NCBI RefSeq assembly: GCF_036324505.1
Contig: NC_086370.1
Span: 10,898,512-10,962,511 of the forward strand
From: Eleginops maclovinus
Lineage: Eukaryota; Chordata; Actinopteri; Perciformes; Eleginopidae
Reading direction: 5' to 3'
DNA: 64,000 nucleotides
Shown here piece after piece: positions 1 to 42,961 of this stretch. The stretch's first letter is position 1. Each line of letters starts with the position of its first letter. A program made the translations under genes and the position numbers. The notes below the pieces were generated by a model. That model saw only the letters and a program-made list of their open reading frames with translations. It made no database searches and was not told where the DNA came from.

Positions 1-1493
1 GCATTCTGCCGCATAGCTGGATCTGGCCACAACGCCTCGTCCACATCACAGGCAATATCTTCCCTTGCCAGACATCGAGGGAAAAAGTGCCTTGAGTGCC
101 TTATCCATCCCTGAATCGCACCCACATCAATTTCATCACATGCCTCTTCCATAGCCTGCAAAAGAGGCATGCACACAAAGGGCTGCCGGTCGTAAACCTT
201 CCACCGCCATGCTGAACAGAAGTCTTCTATGGGGTTCAAAAATGGTGAGTATGGTGGGAGGTATTGCACGACAAATGGTGGGTGGTCAGCAAACCAGGTT
301 TGGACTGGGGCTGCACGATGAAAGCTCACGTTGTCCCATACTATAACATACCTGTTTCTTCGATGCTCTGCATCATTCATACGCTCTGGTGGTACGAGAA
401 TATTGTGGAGTCTGTCCATAAATGTGAGACAATGGGCTGTGTTGTATGGTCCAAGGTTGGCATGACGGTGGGGACACCATGCGTATTGGAGATGGCAGTG
501 CACATTGTGATGTTCCCACCACGTTGGCCAGGAACATCTATAATGGCTCTGTGGCCAATGACGTTCCTTCCCCTTCTTCTGGTCTTTGCTAAGTTGAACC
601 CAGCCTCATCTACAAAGATGAACTCATGCGGGATTGCATGAGCATCCATTTCCAGAACTCCCTAGAAACAAAGAACAAAAATCAGTCAATATGGTGTTAT
701 CCAGTACACTGGGAAACAATGTTGCATGTAGTGTACTGCAGTCAATATTGTACTCACATCCACATATGCTCTTCTGAGCTCTTTGTTTCTTTGAGAGTTT
801 CTCTCAAAAGACACCTTATAAAGTTGTTTCATACTGATTTGGTTTCGCTCGAGAACGCGAGCCAATGTGGACAAACTGACTTGTTGAATGTTGTTGAATA
901 CGGTGCTGTCTTGGATGATGTGACTTTGAGTATCTCTTTTTCAGTAATCTGATTTCATTACTTTCCAAAACCAAGTTTACAATGGTAGCTTCCTGTACCC
1001 CGGTGAACATTAGGCCCCTTCCTCCACCATGGCTGCGTCTCTCAGTCCTTTAGAAAAACAAAAAAACTAAAACATAGGGCAATGCAGCCTACAGGTATTT
1101 CCCCCACAGTAGAGTAAATGATACAGGAAACGTGTACAGTAAGTGTATGACATCAGCCATTCATGAAGTAAACAGGTGTCACCCAACTGATACACTATGA
1201 AATGGCGTGTACTACAAAGAGTGAAATACATTTTGGTTACATACCTGTGCTCCAGTCTAAATGTCCAGATGACAGAGGCGACAGTAAAACGGCTCAAGTT
1301 GGGCTGCACTCTGTCCAGCCTCTCGTATTGTCAGCCCATGGTTGATGACATGATCAACTAAGGTTGCTCTGATTTCATTTGAAAGTTGTTGTCTTTGGCC
1401 ATGAACTCCTCTACCAGCTCTACCCCTACCTCTCACTCTTCCTCCTCCTCTCATTCTCACCCTTCCTCTTCCTCTCTCTGCGACGTTTTCCAT
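1..1493 (-). pseudogene. Tc1/mariner-superfamily transposase, three exons, frameshifted, cut by window edge
   Basis: This was a cut-and-paste DNA transposase of the IS630/Tc1/mariner group. The ATG is at 1493-1491, followed by an Arg/Gly-rich start and a helix-turn-helix-like part (NHGLTIREAGQ). All three catalytic acidic residues are visible: Asp in FVDEAGFN (codon 608-610), Asp in VIWDNVSFHR (333-335) and Glu in NPIEDF (225-227). The last two have 35 residues between them (DD35E spacing). The reading needs two introns: donor after 1245 with acceptor near 1030, and donor near 755 with acceptor near 665. It also needs frame changes near 1310, 925 and 472, so this copy is dead. The frame is still open at position 1 (IACDVDEALWPDP), close to the expected C-terminus. 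The family call rests on the motifs and on memory of similar fish proteins. Assignment below superfamily level is uncertain. Confidence 0.85.
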
Positions 1494-1871
1494 TGTTGTT
1501 GTAAAAAACAGATGCTCACCTGTGGTGCTTTTATAGTGCTTACTTCCTGATTGAAGTGCTAACAATTAAGCATTGAGGTGTTTGGCCAGGTGGCACATAT
1601 TTTGGCCAATTAGCTCATGAAGTGTTATTTTGATGGCAGTGTTTTGACATGGCAAACATGTGACTTTATGTCAGAGTGTTGTGTCTTATGCAGAGAACCG
1701 TGTTCAGTGCATTTAAAAAGTGCCATTTTGGATTGCAAAATGTGTGTAAAGCAGAAAATGTGTTTAGAGTTTTGGAGACTTGAGAAGAGGTTTTGCTCTC
1801 TGTGTGTCAGTTTAAATAATTGTGCTATGCATGTCATTTTAGTGTCTTAGCAACTGTAACTGTAAAAACTG
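1..1871 (-). mobile_element. Tc1/mariner element, 5' part and terminus
   Basis: The transposase pseudogene continues upstream (1494-1871) into non-coding DNA that ends in ACTG followed by TA at 1872-1873. Read on the minus strand this is TA then CAGTTTTTACAGTTACAG, the TA target plus CAGT terminus expected for Tc1/mariner elements. The other end lies outside the window, so the inverted repeat cannot be confirmed. The transposase identity is firm. The exact boundary is an inference. Confidence 0.55.
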
Positions 1872-1873
1872 TA

Positions 1874-2370
1874 ATGTTACGAACATGGCATATTCACAGG
1901 CAGCAACTGTTGCTAGGAAGTCAACAAATGTTTAATTAAAGCCACTAGATGGCAGTCCGGTATTGCTTTGCTCCAGTACTGAGCTTCATTTTAAATGTGA
2001 AACTCAATGTAAGGTATGTGACACGTTATCCCTTGCCATAGGACAGAACGGGATACACATCAATTTAGCCTTGCACTTCCATACCATTTCCAGTTTAGCT
2101 TCCCATAATGTCCAGTACATCTGGCCATACAGTGCTCTGACAGGAAAGTCCGTCTGTGCTCAATAGATACTTAAACCGAACAAGTTTTAGCACAAGAAAT
2201 GACCAATAATGCCCGAAAAGAGATAGATTAAGCTGCCTGGATAAACTCTGTTCTCACGTTGCAGCAATAATAATATTAAATATATTTTATTATCTTTGCA
2301 TTTAGTTAAAAAACACAAGTGGCACATCACATGTAATTGTGAAGCACACACTTTCAGCGTAAAGAATAAA
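1874..2370. other. Intergenic DNA, no gene seen
   Basis: I see no coding exon, RNA gene or clear repeat here. It is AT-rich spacer between the Tc1 element and the SINE. Confidence 0.5.
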
Positions 2371-2651
2371 GAAGAAGAAGACATACTTTATTAATCCCTT
2401 ACAGGGAAATTGCTCTCTCTACTCTGTTGTGTTGACCCATATTAAACACACAGAGGATATACATGCACAAACACAGAGGAAATACATGCACACACAACCA
2501 CATGCAGAGGAGAGGTGGCAGAGCAGAGAGGCAGCCAGGTACCCGGCGCCAAGGGAGCAGATAGAGGTTAGGTGCCTTTTTTCTTTTTTTTGGAACCGGC
2601 GACCCTTCGGTCCCAAGACCAAGTCCCTACTGACTGAGCCACTGCCGCCCC
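2371..2651 (-). mobile_element. tRNA-headed SINE
   Basis: On the minus strand the element begins near 2651 with a tRNA-like polymerase III head: GGGGCGGCAGTGGCTCAGTC, then an A-box-like TGGCTCAGTCAGTAGGG, and further on GGGTCGCCGGTTCC as a B-box-like segment. The 3' end is the tail TTTCCCTGTAAGGGATTAAT followed by AAAG and a (CTT)n run at 2371-2379. A CCC...GGG mini-stem before TTAATAAAG is common to fish SINE and LINE tails and presumably serves as the signal for a partner LINE reverse transcriptase. I did not establish a target-site duplication or a family name. Confidence 0.7.
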
Positions 2652-4153
2652 ATAAAACAGTATTCCTTAACACAGTGGCCAAACACCACGTGCATTGTGC
2701 ATGAGCGAGTGTTGTGTACACTTCTGTGCCGACAGACAAAACGCTGTTTACTTAGGTGGGAGGTCTGCAGTCACTCCAAATATAGCCCCTCTTCAGTCTG
2801 ACAACAGTTCACCGATGGGCGTTGCTTCAGTGCCTTCCAAGCAGGGATACTTGACAGAGCGTGTGTGCTCGGGGTTTACACGGCTGAGCTGTTGAGAGGG
2901 AGGGAGGGGAGGGGAGGGGGTGCTGCAGCTACTGTACAGCTGTTACCGGGCAACTCTTCAGTGCAGAACTGTTGATGACAGACTGGATGCCGTTAGAGGC
3001 CTGGTTGCTTGCAGCATGATGGGATGGACACTTCAAGATACAGGAGCCTTTAGGATTTAAAAGCTGAAGAAACCAGTCATTAGTGCTGGAATAATAAAAA
3101 CGATTTTTAATTGAGGACATTTATCAATATGTTGTAAACTCACGTTACTGTCACAGTCATTCATCAGGCATAATCACTTGGTCCAGCTGCTTCATTTAGT
3201 TAAATATTTTTAACCAGACTTTCTTTAGGTGTTGTAATGTTTGAATATAAAAAACGGAACATATTTTTCACACTTTTCTAATACTAGTTTAGTTGATAAA
3301 ATTTTTATCCAAATATAAAAATGACTGATGGAACTATTAAGCATGAGTTACCATTGGTACATAAATAAATAAATAAATACATCTCCAATTTTTGGGGTTT
3401 TTGAATTTGTCTTAAGAGCAAGTGATTATGTGCCCCATTACGGGTTGTTTTAAAACATTAAAAGCCCTATACTGGATTAGTTTGAATGTATGGAGTTTCA
3501 GAAAAAGAGAGAAAAAGGATGTCTTATGTTCTTCACAGAAGAGCATCTCTATGTTTAAAGGTGACTGTTGAAAACTTGACAGTGAGGTTCTGTAATAAAA
3601 ATAATTTAATCACCATACTTATGCTCAGAAAAGAACACGGCCGAGGAGTGCTGATGAGAGGAAATTCAACCATATCTCCTGCCTCGCCAATCATTCCTGA
3701 GTACCACTTCTGTGTGTCAGTCGCAGTGTGCAGGAAAGCCAGCCAGCCAGGCCTCTGCAGTGTGTGTACCGAGCAGCAGCAGGACAATCCTTTAAAGGGC
3801 AGCAGAGGCCGAGGACTGCCCATGCTGTCCATTTCAATTAGACAAAACTGCTGAGCACTCTTGCACACACATTAGCATCTTTTTCTTCCTCTGGCACACA
3901 CTCAAAGCCCCTGCATACAATCAGCCATACAAAATGTGCCCCAAAATGCTATACTCAATTTCATTACACATGACAGATGACTTCCTTTGTGCCCCATAGA
4001 TTATTCATGCTAATCCCCCATTGCTCTTTTCTCCAAGTCAAAGTGTGAAATGAGAACATGGCATGACAACAATCCAACTTAAAGAGTCAAGCAGAACACT
4101 CAGAAATAAAGCTTAATCACTTCTTCATTATTAAAAACATCTTTAATATAGCA
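2652..4153. other. Intergenic DNA downstream of micu1
   Basis: No gene is supported. Visible structure is a G-rich run (GGGAGGGAGGGGAGGGG) near 2900-2920 and a short (AAAT)n array at about 3359-3379. The open frames near 3490-3860 show no recognisable motif and overlap each other on opposite strands, so I treat them as chance. Confidence 0.5.
3359..3379. repeat. (AAAT)n microsatellite
   Basis: Five uninterrupted AAAT-type units. Confidence 0.8.
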
Positions 4154-4159
4154 TTTATT
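4154..4159 (-). promoter_or_regulatory. micu1: Candidate distal polyadenylation signal of micu1
   Basis: AATAAA on the minus strand, about 650 nt after the stop codon. It is followed within 30 nt by T-rich and GT-containing sequence (GATGTTTTT). This would give a 3' UTR of about 0.7 kb. The choice is an inference. Confidence 0.4.
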
Positions 4160-4162
4160 TTA

Positions 4163-4807
4163 ACATCCATCTTATATAAAGTGAAGAAGAATACACACTT
4201 TGAACAGTACTTTGTAGAGCAGAACGAGCATTATTGATCTCTGATGGGACAAAATCAAGATGCAGCTGGAACTAGCAGACGCTAACAAGATCACTGACCT
4301 CTGCCCCAGCAAAGAAATAACCAAGGGTCTGTTTTTGGTATAGAATGGATATACTGCGCCATTTATACAGCGTCCACTTCCTGTTTCATCTTTTTTTCTT
4401 CAGTAAAACGAGTTGAATGCCGATACGAAAGTGCTGTTTTTAGTGTTTGACTAAAGGGTCATACAGTTACCTGCTGACACTGCATTCCTCTAAATAGAAT
4501 ATGGCAAACATAAACTTACAAACCTTGTATGTTTTAAAACATACCCCATGATGCCTTGGACAGTCACGCTAGAGGAGCGTTTCAGGACATGGTGCGCTGA
4601 GTCAGCATGCTTCAGTCACTATATTGATACTTTAATGACAGCAACATGCGTTTACGGGTGATGAAGCCCCTCAGAGCGGCAGTCCTAATGAGTTCATTGC
4701 ATTAATGTGTTTATATCGTGGAGACCTGTTGGTCTGTGATGTTACTGGTGTTGTTGCTTTATTCACACGCCGCCGATCTCCTGCGCACCCTTCGCCCCCC
4801 CGTCTCT
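4163..4807 (-). other. micu1: Predicted micu1 3' untranslated region
   Basis: Sequence between the micu1 stop codon (4810-4808) and the distal AATAAA. No further exon or repeat is apparent. The extent depends on which poly(A) signal is used. Confidence 0.45.
4757..4762 (-). promoter_or_regulatory. micu1: Candidate proximal polyadenylation signal of micu1
   Basis: AATAAA on the minus strand only about 46 nt after the stop codon. The sequence beyond it is A/C-rich and lacks an obvious GU-rich downstream element, so it is a weaker candidate than the one at 4154-4159. Confidence 0.3.
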
Positions 4808-35090
<30,283 letters not shown>

Positions 35091-35091
35091 C

Positions 35092-38000
35092 CTGCAGAAA
35101 GAAAAAGGTGTTGTGAAAAAAGCCGCCACACATATAACAGGGCTTACACAGGACTGTACTGTAAAAAAATGACAGGATGTACAACAATTTAGTTTTAGGG
35201 ATTTTAATCCAGCATGTGAGGATAGAAAAAAGTCATACAGAGAGGGCTAATTAAGTATAACATCGTTTCAAACTACACATCATACAAGTGGCACAAAGCT
35301 ACCACTATGCTAGGCACATTGTTTTCTTCAGAGAGTCGTGTAAGTCTAAGGCAAGGACTCAGAGAATTTGACCACAAAACTAATTAACACTCGTCTCAAG
35401 AGGCAAAGCTTAGAATAATAGCAGTGCACTCCTGGGGTCTGTCTTCAAACGGCACTGCAGGAAAAAGTGTACCTTCAAAGGTCAATGCATAAATGTCCTG
35501 CAATCCTCACAAACCGCAATTAATAAAAAACAGAAAGAAGGGATAAAACTAATTGCCAATAGTGCAGCTAAGCTCCAGAACTTCATTTTCAACCATAGAG
35601 GTGCTTCATTCATCTGTGTCATGGAAAGATGATTAAATATTAAGCAATTGGGCCGCTGGTGTGCATCTGTAGCTCCCGTGTGGCACAAAGGATGGGACAG
35701 AAGAGTTCATCCCAATGAGGCCTGAAGCTGCCACCTGTCGATATACCATTAACAATTCAGACACGGATGCCAAACTGATTTGGTATAAGACAGACGAAGA
35801 CATGGCATATGCTAATTGCACTGTTCGGCAGCCCATGGCAATTGGGACTGAGGGGAACCGCAAGCATACATGCATAGCATTTTCTATGAAGCTGAAGACT
35901 GATGCTAAGAGACTGGAGCCAAATATATTATTGCACATAAAGATATCCAATGCAACAGAACAATTTCAATGCAAGCTGATGCACAAAAAATATATATATT
36001 TTAGCGCTTGTATTGTGACACTGAACATGCTAACTGGTTTCATGCTTGTCATGCATCTATATGGTTTAAATGAAACAATTTTAAGTCATTTTGAATAAAA
36101 ATGATCTACCAAATATAATAAAATAGAATGTTATTCAGTACCATACAGCATGAACAATCAGCCATATTTGTAAATTACTAAATGGATTTGATGAGAATGA
36201 AAGCCATCATTTGTGGATCAGCTCTCAAATCGACACGAAGGAATTTCTTGACCACATCAGATCTATATTTAGAAGTTTAACATGTGAAAACTTAGTTCTT
36301 TTATTTCTGCAGCAGAAATATACACACATATGCCAGAAAAGCCTAAATACACAAGAGGCAGAGGGACAAACACACACAAACACAGGCTGTATGACTCTAA
36401 CCTAGCAGCTGAGGACTGCCCATTCAAGCTACTATAATTAATGTCTTCCTGCGTCTTTGAAATATGTCAAATGAGCTGAAATTAAATAATTATCAAAGTC
36501 AGAGTTACCCATGATCAGTGAAATCCCCAGTTGGGGGCCTTGGAGCTTGCACAGAAAATAGATTTTATTTTTACAGCTGAGACCAACCAATGCTCTTCGG
36601 TATCATTACCTTGTCAGAACTTTTTGGCTACAAAGGGAACACTGGGAATATGAAAGTTATCTTGATTAAAAGCATTGAACCACGGTCTAAACTCCCTTAT
36701 CTGTATCCCACTGTGCGGTTTAATAAAGAACTTATTATTAAATGAGGTAACACACTATCTTTGTTGGAGACATCTCTGCATAAAAGACAAGAGACACAGG
36801 AACACAAACTGTAATGGACAAAAGCTTGGTGAGATTAAGGGAATATATTATGCTTTTATAAACACCAAACAATACATTACAGTGTATTCTGTTTTGGAAC
36901 AGCTTTGCAATAAATGGAATAGATATTAATAGTTATTTTAAAGGTGAATGATGGACATCATTTTGGTATGTTTGGTCAAATCTTTCTTAAACTGTGTCTA
37001 AGAGATTTACTCTTAGAACAGTATTCAGTTATCATAAGTGGACATGTATCCACCCTTTCTTGAGAGTTACTCACATTTAGAACTTCCTCCCACTGTTTAT
37101 AAAATGGGTTACAGTTTTCAGGGTCTCTGTTTCTTGATGTTTTTGTTTTAGTCGTGGTTCAAGACATTACCTACACATCAAATCCCAGCCAATTACAATT
37201 ATATTGTACATCCAATTCTGCCTATCTTCTAGAATAAAGGACGGCTTTTTTAGCATATGGATGTCCCAGATTGTATCCTTTCAAACTGAGCCAATTCTTT
37301 AAAGAAGTTAATTTGTTTAACATTTGTAAAACCATTCAGTGCAGCCAAGAGTTACATTCAGCCCTTTTAAATATGGTGATAAAGAATACTGGGACCTGAA
37401 ACTGACCTGGGACCTCATAAATACAGTTGTATACTGGCATATTTACTCAAAAGTAATAGGGATGTTGTGGATTGTGAAGTGGTGGCTGAACATTTTAGGA
37501 CTCCTGCAAATAAACAATTATCTCTTGTTTTCTCAATATTTACAACAAGGTTTTTTTCTTGCAACCATTGATAGGTCACTCATCACCTTCCTTTAAGCAT
37601 CCTTATTGTTGTCATTTATCAGTCCAATCTCTGTGGTGTCATCTGTGACTTTACTGACAGTGCTACTTTGAGATGCCCCACACGAGAAACATAAGTGTTT
37701 ATGTTGTGTGAACACTGCACGGTACTTGGATGATCACATCCAGTTAAAACAAAAAGGGACAGCAAAGGAGCGGGCAGTCGGACAGCCTGGGGCTCTTAAA
37801 ATGATGTTTTATGGCCTGAGTTGAAACTAGTGATGCATTCATGTCGAACAACAGTAAACTGTGCAGTTCCAAGCCACTAAACTTTGTAGTTCCTCTGTTG
37901 CTTAGGGATGTGGTTTGCCTCCAAGTGTAGATTTAAACAGTGAGAGTGGATTATTGTCAAGACCGGGTGCAAAGACGATGAAAAGTTTATATGGCTACCT

Positions 38001-38295
38001 TCTACCAAGGTATGTGACTTGCTTGAGAATTATGACAACTCACTTATGAGGTGATTTATGAAATGTATCCTCCTCATACATCCGTTGTTTCTAAATCAAA
38101 TCAAATGCAGCTGCAAACAGACAACAGGCAATCATACTCAAATGTTAGGTCATTTTTAAAGCGTGGTTACTCATAGGATAGCCATTGCTATCCGCCTAAC
38201 TGGAATATCAGGTGTATAAACCTAGGAGTTAAGACTGTGACATAACTACAGGTAAATTAGGTCAAAAGGGGATAGCAAACACAAGCTGTAATTAC
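35092..38295 (-). other. micu1: micu1 5' intron
   Basis: A 3.2-kb intron between the untranslated exon(s) and coding exon 1. The plus-strand open frame at 35715-36098 has no domain I recognise. Confidence 0.7.
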
Positions 38296-38375
38296 CTCAT
38301 AGGTTCTGTGTATTGCCCTGGTAGCTAGTTTAGTGTGACCCACAATGACCAAAAACTGAGGTCCAGGGAGAATAC
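38296..38375 (-). other. micu1: Candidate optional micu1 5' UTR exon
   Basis: An 80-nt stretch bounded by the acceptor AACATTGCAG and the donor GTAATT. If spliced to coding exon 1 it creates ATG AGG directly before the family ATG, in frame, with a TAG ten codons upstream of it. Only splice signals support it. Confidence 0.4.
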
Positions 38376-39062
38376 CTGCAATGTTAAATAGTAAGATAAG
38401 TTTACTCAACAAGTTAGAAAAAAAGCTAACCTGTCTGAGAGATATCATACATTTGTCTGTCAGTTTTCAACTACATAAATAATTAATCATATAACGTAAA
38501 CAAAATATTCTCATACGAACACCCACTAGTATTGTTTTTTCATGAGGGGTGTGGCTGGTATGATTTTGTGATCCCCACTGGTGCCTCGGGGTCTTTGACA
38601 ACACTGCACAGTCATCAACAGCTAAAGTTAACTGGCAAATATATCAAAACAGCGCTAAAACTTCATATGTGTGTTATCATAAGGGTTGTGTTGGACTTGT
38701 CAGAGTGGAAACCCGAATCCCCAAAGTTGCTCCAATGAAGCACCCCAATGTTTGTTTTGTTTTTAGCATTAAGTTAACTTCGTTGACAGCCACCTGCATA
38801 CATGTTACACTAGCTGTCTTAACCATTGATATGTTTTCAATACCAACTCTAATTCCGTATTACTTCTTAATGGAACAAGCTTAACTAGCGAGTCCAGCAC
38901 CCCGATAATTATTTCATACGACAGCTAACACCAGCTAGCTAGCAAGCTAACAGTGAGCATTAGCATACATGTCCACTATTAGCTCATGAAGAGGCTATTT
39001 CGTCGGCTACATAGAGTTTCGTTAGAGAGCTGTCTTAGCATAGAAGCAGCACGGTTACTCAC

Positions 39063-39150
39063 GTTAATGACAACACAAACGCCAGTCAGTCCAAAATGAT
39101 TATGTCTCTAGCGTTTCACCTTCCCTCTTGTGTCTGCAGAGATGAGTACC
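39063..39150 (-). promoter_or_regulatory. micu1: Likely micu1 first (untranslated) exon and promoter area
   Basis: A strong donor (CATTAAC then GTGAGTAAC) ends at 39063. Upstream, 39130-39240 is relatively rich in CG dinucleotides (GTGGGGCGACGTGCAGCACG). Human MICU1 also has a non-coding exon 1. The transcription start is not defined. Confidence 0.45.
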
Positions 39151-39472
39151 AGTTCCGTGTTCAGCGAAAGCCGTGCACACAGCGGGGTGGGGCGACGTGC
39201 AGCACGCCCAGTGCAGTTCAAACGTGACGAGCCCCACTAATGCTAGGGAAGTACTGTCTGTTGGTAACCTGCAAACCATCCAACTTTCACAAATCAGATT
39301 ATGTTATTTACAATATGACTTGCTCCTCTGTTCAACCCAGTCCTTCACCTTACATGAAATGTGCACACATAAACTAGGAGAAGGAAAAAAATGCAGAGCA
39401 TCCCTTTTACTATACCTAATTAAAATAGTAGCCTATTTGTTTTTTCAGATCAGATCACCTTTATAGCATATG

Positions 39473-40011
39473 CAGAGGTAGGAGAAGTAGGCCTCAAATC
39501 TTCTACTTAAGTAAAAATAGAAGTACCAGAGTTTAGGAATAATCTGTAACAAGTAAAAGTCCTGCATTCAAAATGTTTCTCAAGTAAAAGTACAAAAGCA
39601 CCAAAATATACTTTAAAGTACCAAAAGTAAAAGTACTCATTATGCACGTTGCATTTTTCAGAATATATATAGATATATATATGTGTTTTGATTATAATTA
39701 TTGATGCATTAATGTGTTTATCAAAGCTGGTAAAGAGGCAGCTCATGTGTATGACTTTGTATACTGCAGGGTAGCTTGTGAATTTACTTCAGGTATAACT
39801 AAAGTCTGATTTAAGCGTTGAATATAATTCAATTCATTAATCAAAATGCAAAGTAACTAGAGGTGTTCAATTAATGTAATGGAGTAAAAGTACTCCATTT
39901 TCTTCAGAATTCTAGTGGGGTAGAATAATACCAAAACATTGAAATATTCAAGTAAAGCGCAAGTCTCTCAAAATTGTACTTGAGTAAATGTAAAGTTGCT
40001 TTACACCATTG
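39473..40011. mobile_element. AAGTAAAAGTAC-type dispersed repeat, probably a hAT-derived MITE
   Basis: Contains repeated AAGTAAAAGTAC and TACTTGAGTAAATGT motifs and ends with TTTACACCATTG, the reverse complement of CAATGGTGTAAA. I know this motif set from common fish MITEs that start CAGTGGTGGAAAGTAACTAA. The left end (CAGAGGTAGGAGAAGT) is a weak match, and no target duplication was found. Confidence 0.5.
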
Positions 40012-40622
40012 CCTGTTGGGAAATGTAGGCTATGATTAGAAACTGATTGTAAGCATAGGAAAGGAAGCCTCCATATAGATTATTCAGAACCTCTGTGGTT
40101 CAAATTAATAAAACTGTTTATTTGTGAAGTTTTAAAATATACTTTGGCAATTTTGTGATGATCTCAACTGAATTGAAATGGAAGTTTGAGAGTCCCTGCT
40201 GACAGTCATGTATGGCTTGACAGAGCTCCATTATAAAAATGTTAAAAAACTAAATAACCTGCCTCTTCACTGTGTGCAAACTTCATATTTGCTGGACTTT
40301 ATGCAACATGTGAAAGGCTGGGTTGCTGAGTCAACAGGGGATGTGTCACAGAAGAGATGTAGCCTACCTCTAAGAAATGTCAGAATAGTTTTACTTTATC
40401 TTATCTTAATCATACTTGCATCTCTTAACTCAAAAGTAATTAAACAAAATTGCTTCGTGTAGAGGGGGAAACCTCAGATTTATATTTGGCTAGAAAGTTT
40501 TTAACTGAGTGCATTGAGAGGACAGACAATTTTGAGAATTCTCAGTTGCAATTATGAAGTTGTAATCTCATTTGCAAACCCCAACTGATAATAATAAGTC
40601 TTATTTCTTGGCTAGGTGGAAT

Positions 40623-40823
<201 letters not shown>

Positions 40824-42754
40824 TTTCTGCAGATTTGAAGGCAGGAAGAGGCATGTTGGAAACTGCCTTCCTTGCTCTCGCATTTCTTTTTATTTCATAT
40901 CACTTTGACAGATACATTTCTCTTTAGCAACAGAATGTGAATACACAAAACCTGTATGAATTTAAATTATCAGGTCATAAAATGTTAGTAAAAGGAAGTT
41001 GGATGTGATGCAGAATGCCAGTAGGTTTCTAGTTTGATTAAAGTTATAAATTAGAAAACTGAGCCAAATATTTCTCCTTTAAAGAAACATGAAATAGAAG
41101 GAGGATTTGATTTATTGCATTTAGAGATGGGACACTGTCCTGACAAGTGGGGCCAGAATCTAAGCATTTAGTCTTTATATTACTTAATAAATAGAACTAT
41201 TACAATAACAAATGGACTTGTGGTCGAAAAGGTTAGGGGGCATTGGCAGTAACCTGCCACTGTTTTCTGTGTGCTCATCTGATACCTAATAGTTGTTTTC
41301 TTAGGAGGTTTGCAATAAAACTTCTGTGAAGTTTAGGTAACCATTGTTTTGATCGAACTGATGTAAAATACAAATATTGCAACTAATATGTTTATGTACC
41401 TTCTATATCTATATCTATACTAATCTCTTTGTTTTCCCAACCGCTGTTATCAATGCAATTTTCAACACCTTCGTACTCCTACTTCTCCTCTCTTTCCTCC
41501 TTTTTTTTAATAAAGAAAGTTACTTAACTGTGCTGCAAGACCTCCAGTGCAGGCATCATTAATGCAAGCAATTTATCCCAGAACCACACAATATGTAATC
41601 ATCAGCTATTGAAATTTCATTTAATAGCTTTACAACAGTAACAACCTCAGCATGGTCTAGGTGTACAAATGGCAGTGGATAATTCGAAGACATTCATCTT
41701 GTTCACAAATGCCATGTCATTATTTTATTATTCTCATAAATATGCTTAACACGATGCAAATCAGTTCTCTAAATGGTCCTAAAGGAAAATTGGTTTTAAT
41801 GTTGGAATCTATCAGAACCACAAATGGCCAGTCCCTTGTAGGTTAACAGTACAACTTTCACATTTAAATATCATGCAAAACACATACAAAGATAATTAGA
41901 CTGAACCAGTTCAAAAGGAAAAGGGGATAAATAACTAATTGGCAGAGTGTTTTTAGATCTGTCACAATGAGGGTTGTCTGTTCAGTTTTGTCAACCTTAA
42001 AAGTAATGGCATGCTTTTCTACTTCCATTCTTTGAACCTAGTACTTCCCGTTTGTCTGACTTGAAACTAGTTGAAGGTCATGCTTATAAGCAGAGTGTTT
42101 ACCCTGCAGCGTCTTTGTCACATCGCAACACTAGTCTTAACAACAGCATTGCATGCTGATCACATTCATCCTTCTGTTGTGGCGGTGCAAAGGTGAAGAG
42201 GGAGATAAGACAGGCCTACAGAAGAGCCTCCTCAGCTCAACTGTATTTAGTACTTAATGACAGTGTTGCCACGACTGCGACTTGTGTTTGGTTTAAGAGG
42301 GTGTGTCAGTCTTGAGTGCTATATTAAGAACACACTTGTGAATCCATAGGGGAGTGCTGATTGCCTGTGTGTCAGTGCACTTTGTGGGTACACAAGTCCC
42401 AGCTGAGCTGCTTTGTAAAATGACAACTCTGGTGAAACTTGATACACAAACTGTATCTCTGTGTAACGGTGAAGGATGGCTCAGATGAAGACCTGCAGAC
42501 ATAAGCAGGCTCTAGTTCCAGCAGTCATATCGCTGTCATTGAGGCGTAATATGTGTAAGAGTAAGCAAGAAAAAAACAGCAGCATACAAAGCCTAATTAG
42601 GTCTGTGTTTACATGATGTAGTATCTGATTGGTGGTGTGATGAAATTGAAGTTACACACCCACGCATTCTTGCTTTAGGCATTACCTTTTTTGTAGACCC
42701 ATGGGAGGGGCTAATTCATGCTGCTGGGAGACAATTTGGTCATGCATAGACATG

Positions 42755-42961
<207 letters not shown>

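Noticed and set aside
2595..2651. Functional tRNA gene
   Set aside because: The A- and B-box-like parts are degenerate and lead into a SINE body and tail, so it is a tRNA-derived SINE head.
35091..35129. Earlier micu1 start (MAAFFTTPFSFCR...)
   Set aside because: It reads through the intron. The CTGCAG acceptor one base before the ATG at 35090 and the family start MFRL exclude it.
35633..36098. Opposed open frames as a gene or transposon
   Set aside because: Two overlapping frames on opposite strands without a motif. No terminal repeats were found.
39473..40011. 8-bp target duplication for the AAGTAAAAGTAC-type element
   Set aside because: The flanks do not match, so the borders of that element remain uncertain.
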